A DNA stretch of 64,000 bases. Origin: Oscillibacter sp. PC13 (GTDB taxonomy: Bacteria > Bacillota > Clostridia > Oscillospirales > Oscillospiraceae). The DNA lies in assembly GCF_900115635.1 (NCBI RefSeq), contig NZ_FOXE01000008.1:1-64000 (forward strand), written 5' to 3'. The notes beneath the pieces were generated by a model. The model did no database searches and was not told where the DNA came from. It saw only the letters and a list, made by a program, of their open reading frames with translations. Below are positions 42,848 to 52,246 of the stretch, piece by piece (position 1 is the first letter of the stretch; every line of letters starts with the position of its first letter). The position numbers were made by a program, and so were the translations under genes.

Positions 42848-45800
42848 TGCCATTGGATAAGAGTATTCGAAAAGTTCTGGTCATTGGATCCGGCCCCATT
42901 GTCATCGGCCAGGCGGCGGAGTTTGACTATGCCGGCGCCCAGGCCTGCCGGATTTTAAAGGAGGCCGGCGTGGAGGTTGTCCTCTGCAACTCCAACCCCG
43001 CCACCATCATGACGGACCAGGCCATGGCGGATGAAATTTATTTGGAACCGCTGACTGTGGAGACCATCAAGCGCATCATCAAAAAAGAGAAACCCGACTC
43101 CATTCTGGCGGGGCTGGGCGGCCAGACCGGCCTGACCCTGGCCATGCAGCTGGATCAGGAGGGGTTTTTGCAGGAGGCCGGCGTACGCCTTCTGGGCACT
43201 GACGCTGCCGCCATCTCCCGGGCCGAGGACCGGGAGCTCTTTAAGGAGGCTATGGCAGAAATTGGCCAGCCGGTGATTGCCTCCGACATTGCGGAGACCA
43301 TAGAGGAAGCCCTCGCTGTGGCGGATCGCATCGGCTATCCGGTCATTGTCCGTCCAGCCTTTACGCTGGGCGGTGCTGGCGGCGGCGCCGCCAAGGACGC
43401 CGGAGAGTTGAAGATCATCGCCCAGACGGGGCTGGACGCCTCTCCCATCACGCAGATTCTGGTGGAAAAGGCCATCTTCGGCTGGAAGGAAATTGAGTTT
43501 GAGACCATGCGGGACAGCGTGGGCAATGTGATTGCCGTCTGCTCCATGGAAAACTTTGACCCCGTAGGCGTCCATACCGGAGACTCCATCGTGGTGGCGC
43601 CCACCCAGACCTTGGCGGACAAGGAGTTCCAGATGCTCCGCAAGGCGTCTTTGGACATCATCACGCACCTGGGGATTGTGGGCGGCTGCAACTGCCAGCT
43701 GGCGCTGAATCCGGAAAGCTTTGAGTACGCGGTCATCGAGGTGAACCCCCGGGTTTCCCGCTCCTCCGCCCTGGCCTCCAAGGCCACCGGCTATCCCATT
43801 GCCAAAATCACCACCAAAATTGCCTTGGGCTATACCTTGGATGAGATTAAAAACGACATCACCGGCAAGACCTGCGCCTGCTTTGAGCCCACACTGGACT
43901 ACATTGTGGTAAAGATGCCAAAGTGGCCCTTTGACAAGTTCGCCGACGCCAGCCGGACCTTGGGCACCCAGATGAAAGCCACCGGAGAGGTCATGGCCAT
44001 CGGACCCAGCTTTGAGATGGCTCTGATGAAGGCTGTCCGCGGCGCGGAGATCAGCCAGGACAGCCTGAACCGCAGGCGGGATCCGGAGGATCACGCCTCC
44101 GTTCAGGAGCGGCTGGCCCGGGTAGATGACCACCGGCTCTTCACAGTGTTTGAGGCGCTGAAGACTGGTATCTCCATCGACGAGATTTTTGATCTGACAA
44201 AGATTGACCGCTGGTTTTTGGCCAAGCTTCAAAAGCTGGCGGAATTTGAAAAGGCGCTGGAGAAGGACGGATTGACAGCGGAGCGCTATGAAACCGGCAA
44301 GCGCCTGGGCTATCCGGACGACACGCTGCTGCGCCTCTCCGGTGCGGACAAGCTTCCTGGAAAGCCCAGGACTGCCGTCTACAAAATGGTGGACACCTGC
44401 GGCGCGGAGTTCGACGCCGAGACGCCCTATTTCTACTCCTCTTTTGACTCCTTCTGTGAATCCCGGACCTTCCCCCGAAGCGGCAAGCCCGTCATTATGG
44501 TGCTGGGCTCCGGACCCATCCGCATTGGCCAGGGTATCGAGTTTGACTACTCCTCCGTCCACTGTGTCTGGACGTTGAAGGAACTGGGCTATGAGGTGGT
44601 CATCGTCAACAACAACCCCGAAACCGTCTCCACAGACTACGACACCGCCGACCGGCTGTACTTTGAGCCCCTGTGCCCGGAGGATGTCATGCACATCATC
44701 GACGTGGAGAAGCCCGTGGGCGTGGTGGTGGCCTTCGGCGGCCAGACGGCCATTAAGCTCACCAAATTTCTGGACAGCCACGGGGTGAAGATTCTGGGTA
44801 CCAGTGCCGAGTCCATCGACATGGCCGAAGACCGGGAGCGGTTTGACGAGCTGCTGGAACGGTTCTCCATCAAGCGGCCCCAGGGCCGGGGCATCACCGG
44901 CATGCAGGAGGCGCTGGATGCTGCCCATGAGTTGGGCTATCCGGTGCTGCTGCGCCCCAGCTATGTCATCGGCGGCCAAAACATGGTCATTGCCCACAAC
45001 GACGAGGATGTGCGCATCTATATGGAGGTCATCCTCTCCGGAAAGATTGAAAATCCGGTGCTGGTGGACCAATACCTCATGGGCAAGGAGCTGGAGGTGG
45101 ATGTCATCTCCGACGGCACCGACGTCCTGATTCCCGGCGTCATGCAGCATATTGAGCGCACCGGCGTGCACTCCGGTGACTCCATTGCCGTGTATCCGCC
45201 CTTCTCCATCGGTGACAAGATGCTGAAGGTCATCATCGACTGCTCCGAAAAGCTGGCGCTGTCCCTGGGTACCCGGGGTCTCATCAATATTCAGTACCTC
45301 ATCTACCAGGGAGAGCTGTACGTTATCGAGGTGAACCCCCGGGCCTCCCGTACCGTACCCTATATTTCCAAGGTCACAGGTGTACCCATGGTGGATCTGG
45401 CCACCCGGGTCATGGTGGGACAGAGTCTGAAATCCCTGGGCTACGGAACCGGCCTTTACAAGCAGCCGCCCTATGTGGCGGTAAAGGTTCCGGTGTTCTC
45501 CTTTGAGAAGATCACCGACGCCAACGCTTCCCTCTCACCGGAGATGAAATCCACCGGCGAGGTGCTGGGCCTTGGGAAAAACCTGCAGGAGGCTATGTTC
45601 AAGGGCTTGGTTTCCGCAGGCTATAAGGTGGAAAAGCCCACCCGGGGCGGCGTGCTGATCTCGGTCAACCGGCGGGATCAGCCGGAGATTGTGGGGATTG
45701 CTCGGAAGCTGGATGACATGGGCTACAAGCTCTACGCCACCGACCGCACCGCCTATGAAATCTCCCAGCTGGGCACCGACGTGGAGGTGGTGGGCAAGCT

Positions 45801-46884
45801 GGGTCAGGACAACCGGGTGTTCCAGATGCTGGAGGCCGGCAAAATTGACTATGTGATACTCACTGGTTCCACGGAGCCCGGCTACATCCGGGACTTCATC
45901 CATCTGAACCACCGCTGCGTCCAACTTGGAATCCCCTGCCTGACGTCCCTGGACACGGCCAATGCCTTGACGGATATTCTGGCCTCCCGCTATAACCAGA
46001 CCAATACGGAACTGATTGACATCTGCCATCTGCGGACGGAGCGGCAGAAGCTGTCCTTCTCCAAAATGCAGACCTGTGGAAACGACTATATCTTCCTGGA
46101 GAATTTCGACGGGGCCATTACCTGTCCGGAATCCCTGTGCATCACCCTCTGCGACCGGCATTACGGCATCGGCGCTGACGGCATTGTGCTGATGGAGTAC
46201 TCCCAAAAGGCCGATGCAAAAATGCGCATGTTCAACAGCGACGGCAGTGAGGGAACCATGGCCGGCAACGCCCTGCGGTGCATGGGCAAGTACCTGTACG
46301 ACAACGGCCTGATGAAAAAAGACGTCCTTACCATTGAGACAGATAAGGGCGTGAAGCGCGTCCGGCTCTACACCACCAATGGAAAGGTCACCTCTGCCTG
46401 CGTGGATATGGGATATGCGACCCTGGATACCACAGCGCTGCAGCTGAATATTCCGGAAAAGACGGTGGTGGACTATCCGGTTCAAATTGGTGGAAGGGTC
46501 TGGTCCATCACTTGTGTGGACATGGGAAACCCCCACTGCGTGGTATTCTGTCCACGGGTGGATGCCGTGGATGTGGCTGCGGTGGGTCCAAGCTTCGAAC
46601 ACGCATCCTGTTTCCCGGAGCGCATCAACACGGAGTTCATCCGGGTGGTAAATCCCAATACCATTAAAATGCGGGTCTGGGAGCGGGGCAGCGGCGAAAC
46701 ACTGGCCTGCGGTACCGGAGCCTGCGCGGCCGTGGTGGCCGCGGTTGCCAATGGGCTTTGCACAAAAGGCAGCGATGTGACAGTGAAGGTTCGCGGCGGC
46801 GATTTGGTGGTCAATTACACCGACGAAGCGGTTACCCTTACCGGCGACGCCAAACTGGTTTATACTGGGTCTGTGGAATATTAA
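42847..46884 (+). CDS. carB: Carbamoyl-phosphate synthase large subunit fused to diaminopimelate epimerase
   Basis: A 1345-residue single open frame. Residues 1 to about 1062 are a full CarB: two ATP-grasp halves (IGSGPIVIGQAAEFDYAG near the start, LGSGPIRIGQGIEFDYSSVH near residue 555) and the methylglyoxal-synthase-like regulatory domain ending ASRYNQTNTELIDI. From about 1066 a complete DapF follows (FSKMQTCGNDYIF, RHYGIGADGIVLM, GNPHCVVF, ETLACGTGACAAVVAA). DapF interconverts LL- and meso-diaminopimelate. No stop or start Met separates them. The catalytic Cys of the second DapF half is Cys1288; the first, expected in the CGN motif, is Ala1139 (MAGNALRC). It overlaps carA by one base. Confidence 0.92.
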   Translation: MPLDKSIRKVLVIGSGPIVIGQAAEFDYAGAQACRILKEAGVEVVLCNSNPATIMTDQAMADEIYLEPLTVETIKRIIKKEKPDSILAGLGGQTGLTLAMQLDQEGFLQEAGVRLLGTDAAAISRAEDRELFKEAMAEIGQPVIASDIAETIEEALAVADRIGYPVIVRPAFTLGGAGGGAAKDAGELKIIAQTGLDASPITQILVEKAIFGWKEIEFETMRDSVGNVIAVCSMENFDPVGVHTGDSIVVAPTQTLADKEFQMLRKASLDIITHLGIVGGCNCQLALNPESFEYAVIEVNPRVSRSSALASKATGYPIAKITTKIALGYTLDEIKNDITGKTCACFEPTLDYIVVKMPKWPFDKFADASRTLGTQMKATGEVMAIGPSFEMALMKAVRGAEISQDSLNRRRDPEDHASVQERLARVDDHRLFTVFEALKTGISIDEIFDLTKIDRWFLAKLQKLAEFEKALEKDGLTAERYETGKRLGYPDDTLLRLSGADKLPGKPRTAVYKMVDTCGAEFDAETPYFYSSFDSFCESRTFPRSGKPVIMVLGSGPIRIGQGIEFDYSSVHCVWTLKELGYEVVIVNNNPETVSTDYDTADRLYFEPLCPEDVMHIIDVEKPVGVVVAFGGQTAIKLTKFLDSHGVKILGTSAESIDMAEDRERFDELLERFSIKRPQGRGITGMQEALDAAHELGYPVLLRPSYVIGGQNMVIAHNDEDVRIYMEVILSGKIENPVLVDQYLMGKELEVDVISDGTDVLIPGVMQHIERTGVHSGDSIAVYPPFSIGDKMLKVIIDCSEKLALSLGTRGLINIQYLIYQGELYVIEVNPRASRTVPYISKVTGVPMVDLATRVMVGQSLKSLGYGTGLYKQPPYVAVKVPVFSFEKITDANASLSPEMKSTGEVLGLGKNLQEAMFKGLVSAGYKVEKPTRGGVLISVNRRDQPEIVGIARKLDDMGYKLYATDRTAYEISQLGTDVEVVGKLGQDNRVFQMLEAGKIDYVILTGSTEPGYIRDFIHLNHRCVQLGIPCLTSLDTANALTDILASRYNQTNTELIDICHLRTERQKLSFSKMQTCGNDYIFLENFDGAITCPESLCITLCDRHYGIGADGIVLMEYSQKADAKMRMFNSDGSEGTMAGNALRCMGKYLYDNGLMKKDVLTIETDKGVKRVRLYTTNGKVTSACVDMGYATLDTTALQLNIPEKTVVDYPVQIGGRVWSITCVDMGNPHCVVFCPRVDAVDVAAVGPSFEHASCFPERINTEFIRVVNPNTIKMRVWERGSGETLACGTGACAAVVAAVANGLCTKGSDVTVKVRGGDLVVNYTDEAVTLTGDAKLVYTGSVEY

Positions 46885-46898
46885 AAAACTGAGTAAAC

Positions 46899-46931
46899 TG
46901 TCCGGCACTCCGAAAAACGGAGTGCCGGACA
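46899..46931. terminator. Bidirectional terminator after carB-dapF
   Basis: A 14-bp perfect stem TGTCCGGCACTCCG (46899-46912) with its complement at 46918-46931 around AAAAA, between convergent genes. Confidence 0.88.
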
Positions 46932-46936
46932 TTTGA

Positions 46937-48316
46937 TTAAATATCATGAGTCTGCTGCATTCCCGCAGCAGGGATATCGTCTGCATCCCGGGCGTCGGAC
47001 CAGGGGCCGCGGCAATAGAAGAGGAGGGAGAGCATGGTGGAAACTGTCCAGCCGATGGGCCATGCCAGCCAGATGCCGATGGAGGACTGCAGCAGCGCGG
47101 AGAGCCCATAGGCCAGGATCACCCGCAGAATCAAATCCGTAAAAGTGGAGGCCATAAAGCGGCCCATGAGGCTGGCTCCCCGAAGAACTCCATCGGCTAC
47201 CAGCTTGGCGGAGACAACAAAATAGAAGGGAGAGAGGATCCGCAGAAATAATGTGCCCGTCTGAACAGCGGTTTTGGTGGGGGTATCAATAAAAAAGCGG
47301 ACCAGGGAACTGCCGGCAGTCAGATAGAGCAGTACCAAAGGAATGCACAGCACCCACACCAGCTTCAGCCCGGCGCGGAATCCCGCCTTGATCCGATGGG
47401 GTTTTCCGGCGCCGATATTTTGCGCAGTGTAGTTGGAAATCCCGTTTCCAAGCGTTGTGAAGGAAGTGACCACCAGATTGTTCAGCTTTACTGATGCGGA
47501 GTATCCAGCCATGACGCCGGTTCCAAAGCCGTTGATGACGCCCTGGATCAAAATGTTGCCGACGGAGATAAAGCTCTGCTGCAAAATGCTGGGGACTGCC
47601 ACGGTGGCAATCTTTTTCAAAAGAGGCAGAGAGAACATCCGGGAAGGACCCTCTGCGGCAATCCGCCGCAGCCGCAGAAACACCACCGTTAGAGCCAGCA
47701 GACAGCTGATGCCCTGACACAAAAAGGTTGCCCAGGCGACGCCCGCTACGCCCATGTCGAAAACCGTGACGAACAGGATATCCACGGCGATGTTGCTGGT
47801 GGAGGAGCAGGCCAAAAAGAGAAACGGGGTTTTGGAGTCCCCCAGAGCAGAGAAAATGCCGGTGGCGACATTATAAAGAAAGACAAAGGGCAGGCCGTAG
47901 ACATAGATGTTCAAATACAGCAGGGAGTCTTCCATGACTTCCTGCGGGGTATGGATGGCCTCCAGCAGCAGTCCGCCGGTCAGCAGCCCGGCTGCCATCA
48001 GAACGGCACAGAGGACGGCACAGGCAATCAGGGCGGTATGGATGGAGGTTTTCATGTCGGCAAGCTTCTTGGCGCCGAACAGCTGGGACACGACGACGGA
48101 GCAGCCGATATTGCAGCCAAACGCAAACGCGATAAAAATCAACGTAATCTCATAGCTGTTGCCGACAGCTGCCAGAGCGTTTTCTCCTACAAATTTTCCA
48201 GCCACCAGACTATCTGCAATATTATACAGCTGCTGAAAGACAATACTGCCGAACAGAGGCAGACAAAATCTCCAAAGAACGGTTTGGGGGGCTCCCACTG
48301 TCAGATCCTTTTCCAT
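46937..48316 (-). CDS. MATE-family efflux transporter
   Basis: A 459-residue membrane protein with twelve predicted helices in two similar halves. The N-terminus FCLPLFGSIVFQQLYNIAD and the repeat-like FAVPSILQQSFISVGNILIQ-type segment (about residue 245) are typical of NorM/DinF-type MATE exporters, which pump cationic drugs or metabolites using ion gradients. The C-terminal tail is acidic and soluble. It ends at a shared terminator. Substrate unknown. Confidence 0.93.
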   Translation of the reverse strand: MEKDLTVGAPQTVLWRFCLPLFGSIVFQQLYNIADSLVAGKFVGENALAAVGNSYEITLIFIAFAFGCNIGCSVVVSQLFGAKKLADMKTSIHTALIACAVLCAVLMAAGLLTGGLLLEAIHTPQEVMEDSLLYLNIYVYGLPFVFLYNVATGIFSALGDSKTPFLFLACSSTSNIAVDILFVTVFDMGVAGVAWATFLCQGISCLLALTVVFLRLRRIAAEGPSRMFSLPLLKKIATVAVPSILQQSFISVGNILIQGVINGFGTGVMAGYSASVKLNNLVVTSFTTLGNGISNYTAQNIGAGKPHRIKAGFRAGLKLVWVLCIPLVLLYLTAGSSLVRFFIDTPTKTAVQTGTLFLRILSPFYFVVSAKLVADGVLRGASLMGRFMASTFTDLILRVILAYGLSALLQSSIGIWLAWPIGWTVSTMLSLLFYCRGPWSDARDADDIPAAGMQQTHDI

Positions 48317-48761
48317 GGTATGTTCTCCTATCTCAGGCTTAAACTGTCCGCAGCCGAATGCGCGGATCCCGGATCAAATCGCTTTTCCGAGAAATTTCTT
48401 TATCCACGGTGTTCAAGTATACACTTTTTTTGGGAAAAAGGAAGTGCATAGTTGATGTTGCTGTTATATTAAAATAATATGATAAAACGATCTGCCGGAA
48501 ACCATAAACAGCTGCCGGTTTCACTTTGGTTCAACTGTGCCGGACGCCCCTGCAGAAAAGTGCTGCCGGCTGCTTTCAGGCGGGCAAATAGAAGAAGATA
48601 GAAAGGATACATGCATCCGGTATACGGCACTTTTTTGAATTTTTGCAAAAAACCGAGAAAAATGGCGAAAGATGCTTTTCATTCACGGGCTTCTATGATA
48701 TAATATTCACAAACGTTTTCTTAACGGGACTTTCAATAAAAAATCGGGGGAGCCTATACTG
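48317..48761. promoter_or_regulatory. Divergent intergenic region with FUSC-like gene promoter
   Basis: This 445-bp gap holds no convincing gene. On the plus strand TTTTCA (48676-48681), 17 bp and TATAAT (48699-48704) form a promoter for the gene at 48762. On the minus strand TATACT (48416-48421) is a possible -10 for the MATE gene but has no good -35. A short AT palindrome lies at 48466-48480. Confidence 0.55.
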
Positions 48762-49340
48762 ATGGAAAGGAAGCCAATGCATCGCCGTCCCACCATTGGA
48801 CTGCGCAATATCAAAACTGCGTTAGCCGCCGCGCTTTGTGCGTTGATATACTACTATTGGGAAAGAAGTCCTGCATTCGCTTGTATTGGAGCCATTTTCG
48901 GGATGGGATCTGATATGGAGGATTCCCGCCTGAACGGGGGAAACCGTCTATTTGGAACGGCCATCGGGGGATTTTTAGGGATAGTGCTCTTCCGCATTTA
49001 CCTGTGCTTCTATCCAGAGGGAGGATATACGCCGCTGCTGGTCCTTCTGGTATTTATTGGGACCATTTTACTGATTGTGCTCTGCCAGATTTTCTGGGTT
49101 GGCGGTGTACAGCCGGGCGGTGTGGTGCTGTGTATTTTACTGTTCAACACGCCGGTGGATACCTATATCAGCTATGCGCTGAACCGCACGCTGGATACAG
49201 CGGTAGGCGTTTTGGTGGCACTGGGGATTAATTACTTCTTCCCGAAGGATGTGGTGCCGAGCTGGCTGCTGCAATGGCGTACGGCTTGGCAGGGGTGGAG
49301 ATCCTCCAGAAGGATGGAGCAGGAACCGCCTTCGGTTTAA
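48762..49340 (+). CDS. FUSC/aromatic-acid-exporter-like membrane protein
   Basis: A 192-residue protein with about five transmembrane helices in the first 160 residues. It has the pattern RNIKTALAAALCALIYYYW, the conserved loop NRLFGTAIGGFLGI and NRTLDTAVGVLVALGINY, characteristic of the ArAE_1/FUSC superfamily N-terminal domain. It lacks the cytosolic C-terminal domain seen in larger members. The role is probably export or envelope-related. It ends before a long palindromic terminator. Confidence 0.8.
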   Translation: MERKPMHRRPTIGLRNIKTALAAALCALIYYYWERSPAFACIGAIFGMGSDMEDSRLNGGNRLFGTAIGGFLGIVLFRIYLCFYPEGGYTPLLVLLVFIGTILLIVLCQIFWVGGVQPGGVVLCILLFNTPVDTYISYALNRTLDTAVGVLVALGINYFFPKDVVPSWLLQWRTAWQGWRSSRRMEQEPPSV

Positions 49341-49390
49341 TGCGGCTGCGGCCGGGTTGTACTTCCGTTGTCCTTTCAAATCACGTTTAT

Positions 49391-49438
49391 TTGATAAAAA
49401 AGGCAGCTTCGCATATGCGAAGCTGCCTTTTTTATCAA
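49391..49438. terminator. 48-bp perfectly palindromic bidirectional terminator
   Basis: Arms of 24 bases are exactly complementary (core GGCAGCTTCGC with GCGAAGCTGCC around ATAT) and include A6 and T6 on both sides, so it ends the FUSC-like gene and the leftward pseudogene. Confidence 0.92.
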
Positions 49439-49464
49439 TGGGGGAGGGCAAGAGCTGCCGGCTA

Positions 49465-51574
49465 TTACGGCAGTTTGTTTTGCTGCGGGATCCATTCCTC
49501 AAATGCCGGAATTGGCAAAGGCTTGGAATAGATGTATCTCTGTACCATATCACAGCGGGCCTTTTGATTGGAGAGATTTTTGGTCAGCCTGCGGTCCAGC
49601 TTGATGGTGTCAATATCAAACTCCATCAAAAGCCCTAAGGAGGAGAAGCCGGATCCAAAGTCATCCAGAAAGCAGGAAAAGCCCATCTCATGCATCCGCC
49701 TGATTTCCCGCTTGACGTTCTCAATGGCGCGGTCATCGAAAAAGACGGCCTCTGTCAGTTCCAGCTCAATTATCCCTCGGAGAATGCCATACCGCCGGGC
49801 GAGAGCCTCATAGGTATTTAGAAAATCGGGATCCTGGAAGTGCTGCCGGGAGAGATTGACCGAGATGGGAAACAATAGCTGTCCGGAATCCATTCTGCGC
49901 CGCAGCAGTTTGCAGACCTCCTCAAACACATAGAGATCCAAGCGGCAGATGTTTCCATTTTTCTCAAACAGCGAAATGAATTTGTCCGGACAAATTAGCC
50001 CCCTTTCCGGATGCTGCCAGCGAACCAATGCCTCTGCACCGCAGGCACAACCATCCGCCAGACAGATTTTGGGCTGCAGATAAACCTTAAAATGATGCTG
50101 CTCCAGGGAGGCTGCAAAGCTGCCGTTCAGCAGCTGCTATCGCTCCAGCTGAACGAGAACATCCGCCTAAAAGAACTTGCAGATACCGTCCTCCGCCTCG
50201 GTGCCGTTCTGACAAGCGACGTTGGCCCGATCCTGCATGACTCTGATTTTAGGGGTGGGATCATCCACAATGTAAATGCCGGACTGGAGAATGAAGGGCA
50301 TCGGGGAACTGCGGTACTGGCTGACCTGCTGAACCTCAGTGGCCACATCGTGCTGAATCTCCTTAACCAGCGCCAAAAGCCTGTCTCGGTCCGTCTCTTT
50401 TACGCAGAGATAAAAAATGTCAGCATGCATACGGCCAGCAAAGCCAATCCATGCCGTTTGTGCCTGAAGAACATGCATCAGCCGCTTCAAGACCAAATCG
50501 CCGATGTCACTGCTGAGGTCCATATTAATCAGCTTGAACTTTTTGATGTTCAGCAAAATAATGGAATGGGTGTTTGGCGGAGCGTGGGGCAGAAGGGCCT
50601 CACAGCGGAGACAAAAAGCAGTGTTGTTCATCCCGCCTGTCACACTGTCCACAAAAGCGGCCTTTTCCATTCTGTGGGAATAGGAAAGTAGACAGGCAAA
50701 GAGCAATCCAAGAATGAAACCCAATAATGCAATTACAATGGCGACAATCAGATAGCTCTCGCGAATATAAAGATCCATTTTTCCTGAGACCACATTGCTG
50801 GGTACCAGAGTCAGCAAAACCCAGCCATAGCTGTCCAGCGGATTATAGGCGAGGATTAGATTGTCCCCGCTGACCCCGTCAAATCGGAAAAGTCCCGCCT
50901 TCCCATTTGCAATATCCCGTTCCATTTGGAAAATATCCTGCACGGTCATGCTGGTGGGATCTTCTTTGAAAATACTGTCAAGCTCCAGAAAGGGAGCAAT
51001 GTCCGTTGGAGAGATAACCACCTGCTACGACTGATTGATAATACAGGTCAGACTCTGGCCGCTGAAGCTTTCGGACTGAATCAGAGACTGCATATTGCCC
51101 TTGTCCCGGATGCCGCCCAGCACTGGCAAATTCACCGCTTCGGTAAAGGGCGACGCTGTACAGAATATTTTGTCCTCCCATGAAGGAGATGCCGTTTTTA
51201 CCTGCCATGGATGCCTGAATTCCCGGCAGGGAGAGGACGTTCTCCACTGCGGAGTTCGACTGGCAGACGCTGCCATCAGGACTCACAAAAATAAAGGAGG
51301 AGTACCCGAGCAAGGACGCCTTATCTTGTAAATACCCGTGAATTGTCTCCAGGTCATGGATAGTGGCCTGCAGCAAAGTGTCTCCCAACGTTTTTAAATC
51401 CACAGTGATATGATCGAGCAGGCTGTTAATACTGTCTGTCAGTTGAACGGATACGTCCGCGATATACCGCTTGGTACGGATGTCGATTTCCTGCTGAAGG
51501 CGAACCGTATCCCAGATCAGAAAGGCCGATACAAGTCCTTGAATAATGGAATTGCCTGATCCAAAACAATACAT
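49465..51574 (-). pseudogene. Decayed membrane GGDEF-EAL signalling protein
   Basis: On the minus strand a cache-like sensor part (51574 down to about 51150; GYSSFIFVSPDGSVCQSNSA), a membrane helix (IVAIVIALLGFILGLLFACL), a degenerate GGDEF (VDSVTGGMNNTAF, RMHADIFYL in place of RxGGDEF) and an EAL domain (EALVRWQHPERG, LDDFGSGFSSL) can be read in order. The frame is broken by one extra G in GGG at 51148-51150 and by three in-frame TAG codons at 51025-51027, 50167-50169 and 50137-50139. The EAL part jumps from TIKLDRRL to CDMVQRYIYSKP, losing roughly 50 residues. The original N-terminus also seems lost. It would have handled cyclic di-GMP; it is almost certainly inactive. Confidence 0.85.
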
Positions 51575-51616
51575 ATAGCCAGGGAAGCCTCCTTGAATGC
51601 CCCCAATTGGCTACGG

Positions 51617-52246
51617 TTACGTTCCGCAAAGCTCGGAGAGAATGGGTGTCCATTCATCCGCTGAAAGACCGGGGGAAAGGCGCAGGGAGTAGGCGTAGGT
51701 CCCATCGGACCAGACGGCCAGCGCGTAGGTGTCGCCGTCGCCCTTCAATGTGACGGCGCAGCCGTTTGCATCCAGCTCTGTTTCAGCGGCATAGGCAGTG
51801 TAGTCGCCGGAATTATCCTCGCTGCCGGGGGACTTCCGGTAGTCGGCGGAAGCACTGCTGCTGGTGTAGGAAATTTCCGCCAGCGTCTTCCAGTAGACGG
51901 TGTATGTGCGCGTTTCCGGCTGGAAGGGAAGGGCTTCAATATCCTGAATGGAAAAACCCACTGCCTGGGACAGGGCCTCTGCGGAGTCGCAGGTGACAAT
52001 GTCCGGAATCACCTGCTGCGGCTGGTCCACGGAGGGACCCCCCCATGTCCCCGGCAGAAAACGGACACCGGCCAACAGAAGGGCCAGACATGCGGCGGAG
52101 AGCCACAGCTTTTTGGCGGGGAAACAGATTGCCCGGGGATGGGGAGTTGGATCCGTGGACGCAATGTGTGTCAGAACCCGGGCGCGCATCTCCGGGGTCA
52201 GCTGGATATGGTCCATAATTTCCTCATACGGATTCGTCAAAATCAT
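51617..52246 (-). CDS. Single-pass membrane protein, probable anti-sigma factor
   Basis: A 209-residue protein with a cytosolic N-terminus (MDHIQLTPEMRARVLTHI region), one membrane helix (about 48-66, LWLSAACLALLLAGVRFLPG) and an extracytoplasmic domain. That domain (QAVGFSIQDIEALPF, then GDYTAYA, ending YSLRLSPGLSADEW) resembles a DUF4367-like domain shared with the secreted protein at 52898. It overlaps the ECF sigma gene by 23 bp, the standard sigma/anti-sigma arrangement. The start may be the ATG at 52246 (AGGAGG close upstream) or at 52216. Confidence 0.75.
   Translation of the reverse strand: MILTNPYEEIMDHIQLTPEMRARVLTHIASTDPTPHPRAICFPAKKLWLSAACLALLLAGVRFLPGTWGGPSVDQPQQVIPDIVTCDSAEALSQAVGFSIQDIEALPFQPETRTYTVYWKTLAEISYTSSSASADYRKSPGSEDNSGDYTAYAAETELDANGCAVTLKGDGDTYALAVWSDGTYAYSLRLSPGLSADEWTPILSELCGT

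Noticed and set aside
42955-45171. Open frame of 738 codons antisense to carB
   Set aside because: It is a shadow of the conserved CarB coding sequence.
46040-46070. carB and dapF as two separate overlapping genes
   Set aside because: No stop codon in the CarB frame and no standard start codon with an RBS for DapF was found; a sequencing error cannot be excluded from this window alone.
50137-51027. Three in-frame TAG codons as possible amber recoding (for example pyrrolysine or glutamine)
   Set aside because: TAG is a true stop for miaA (29037) and the small gene ending at 9714, and the same gene also has a frameshift and a deletion, so decay explains it.
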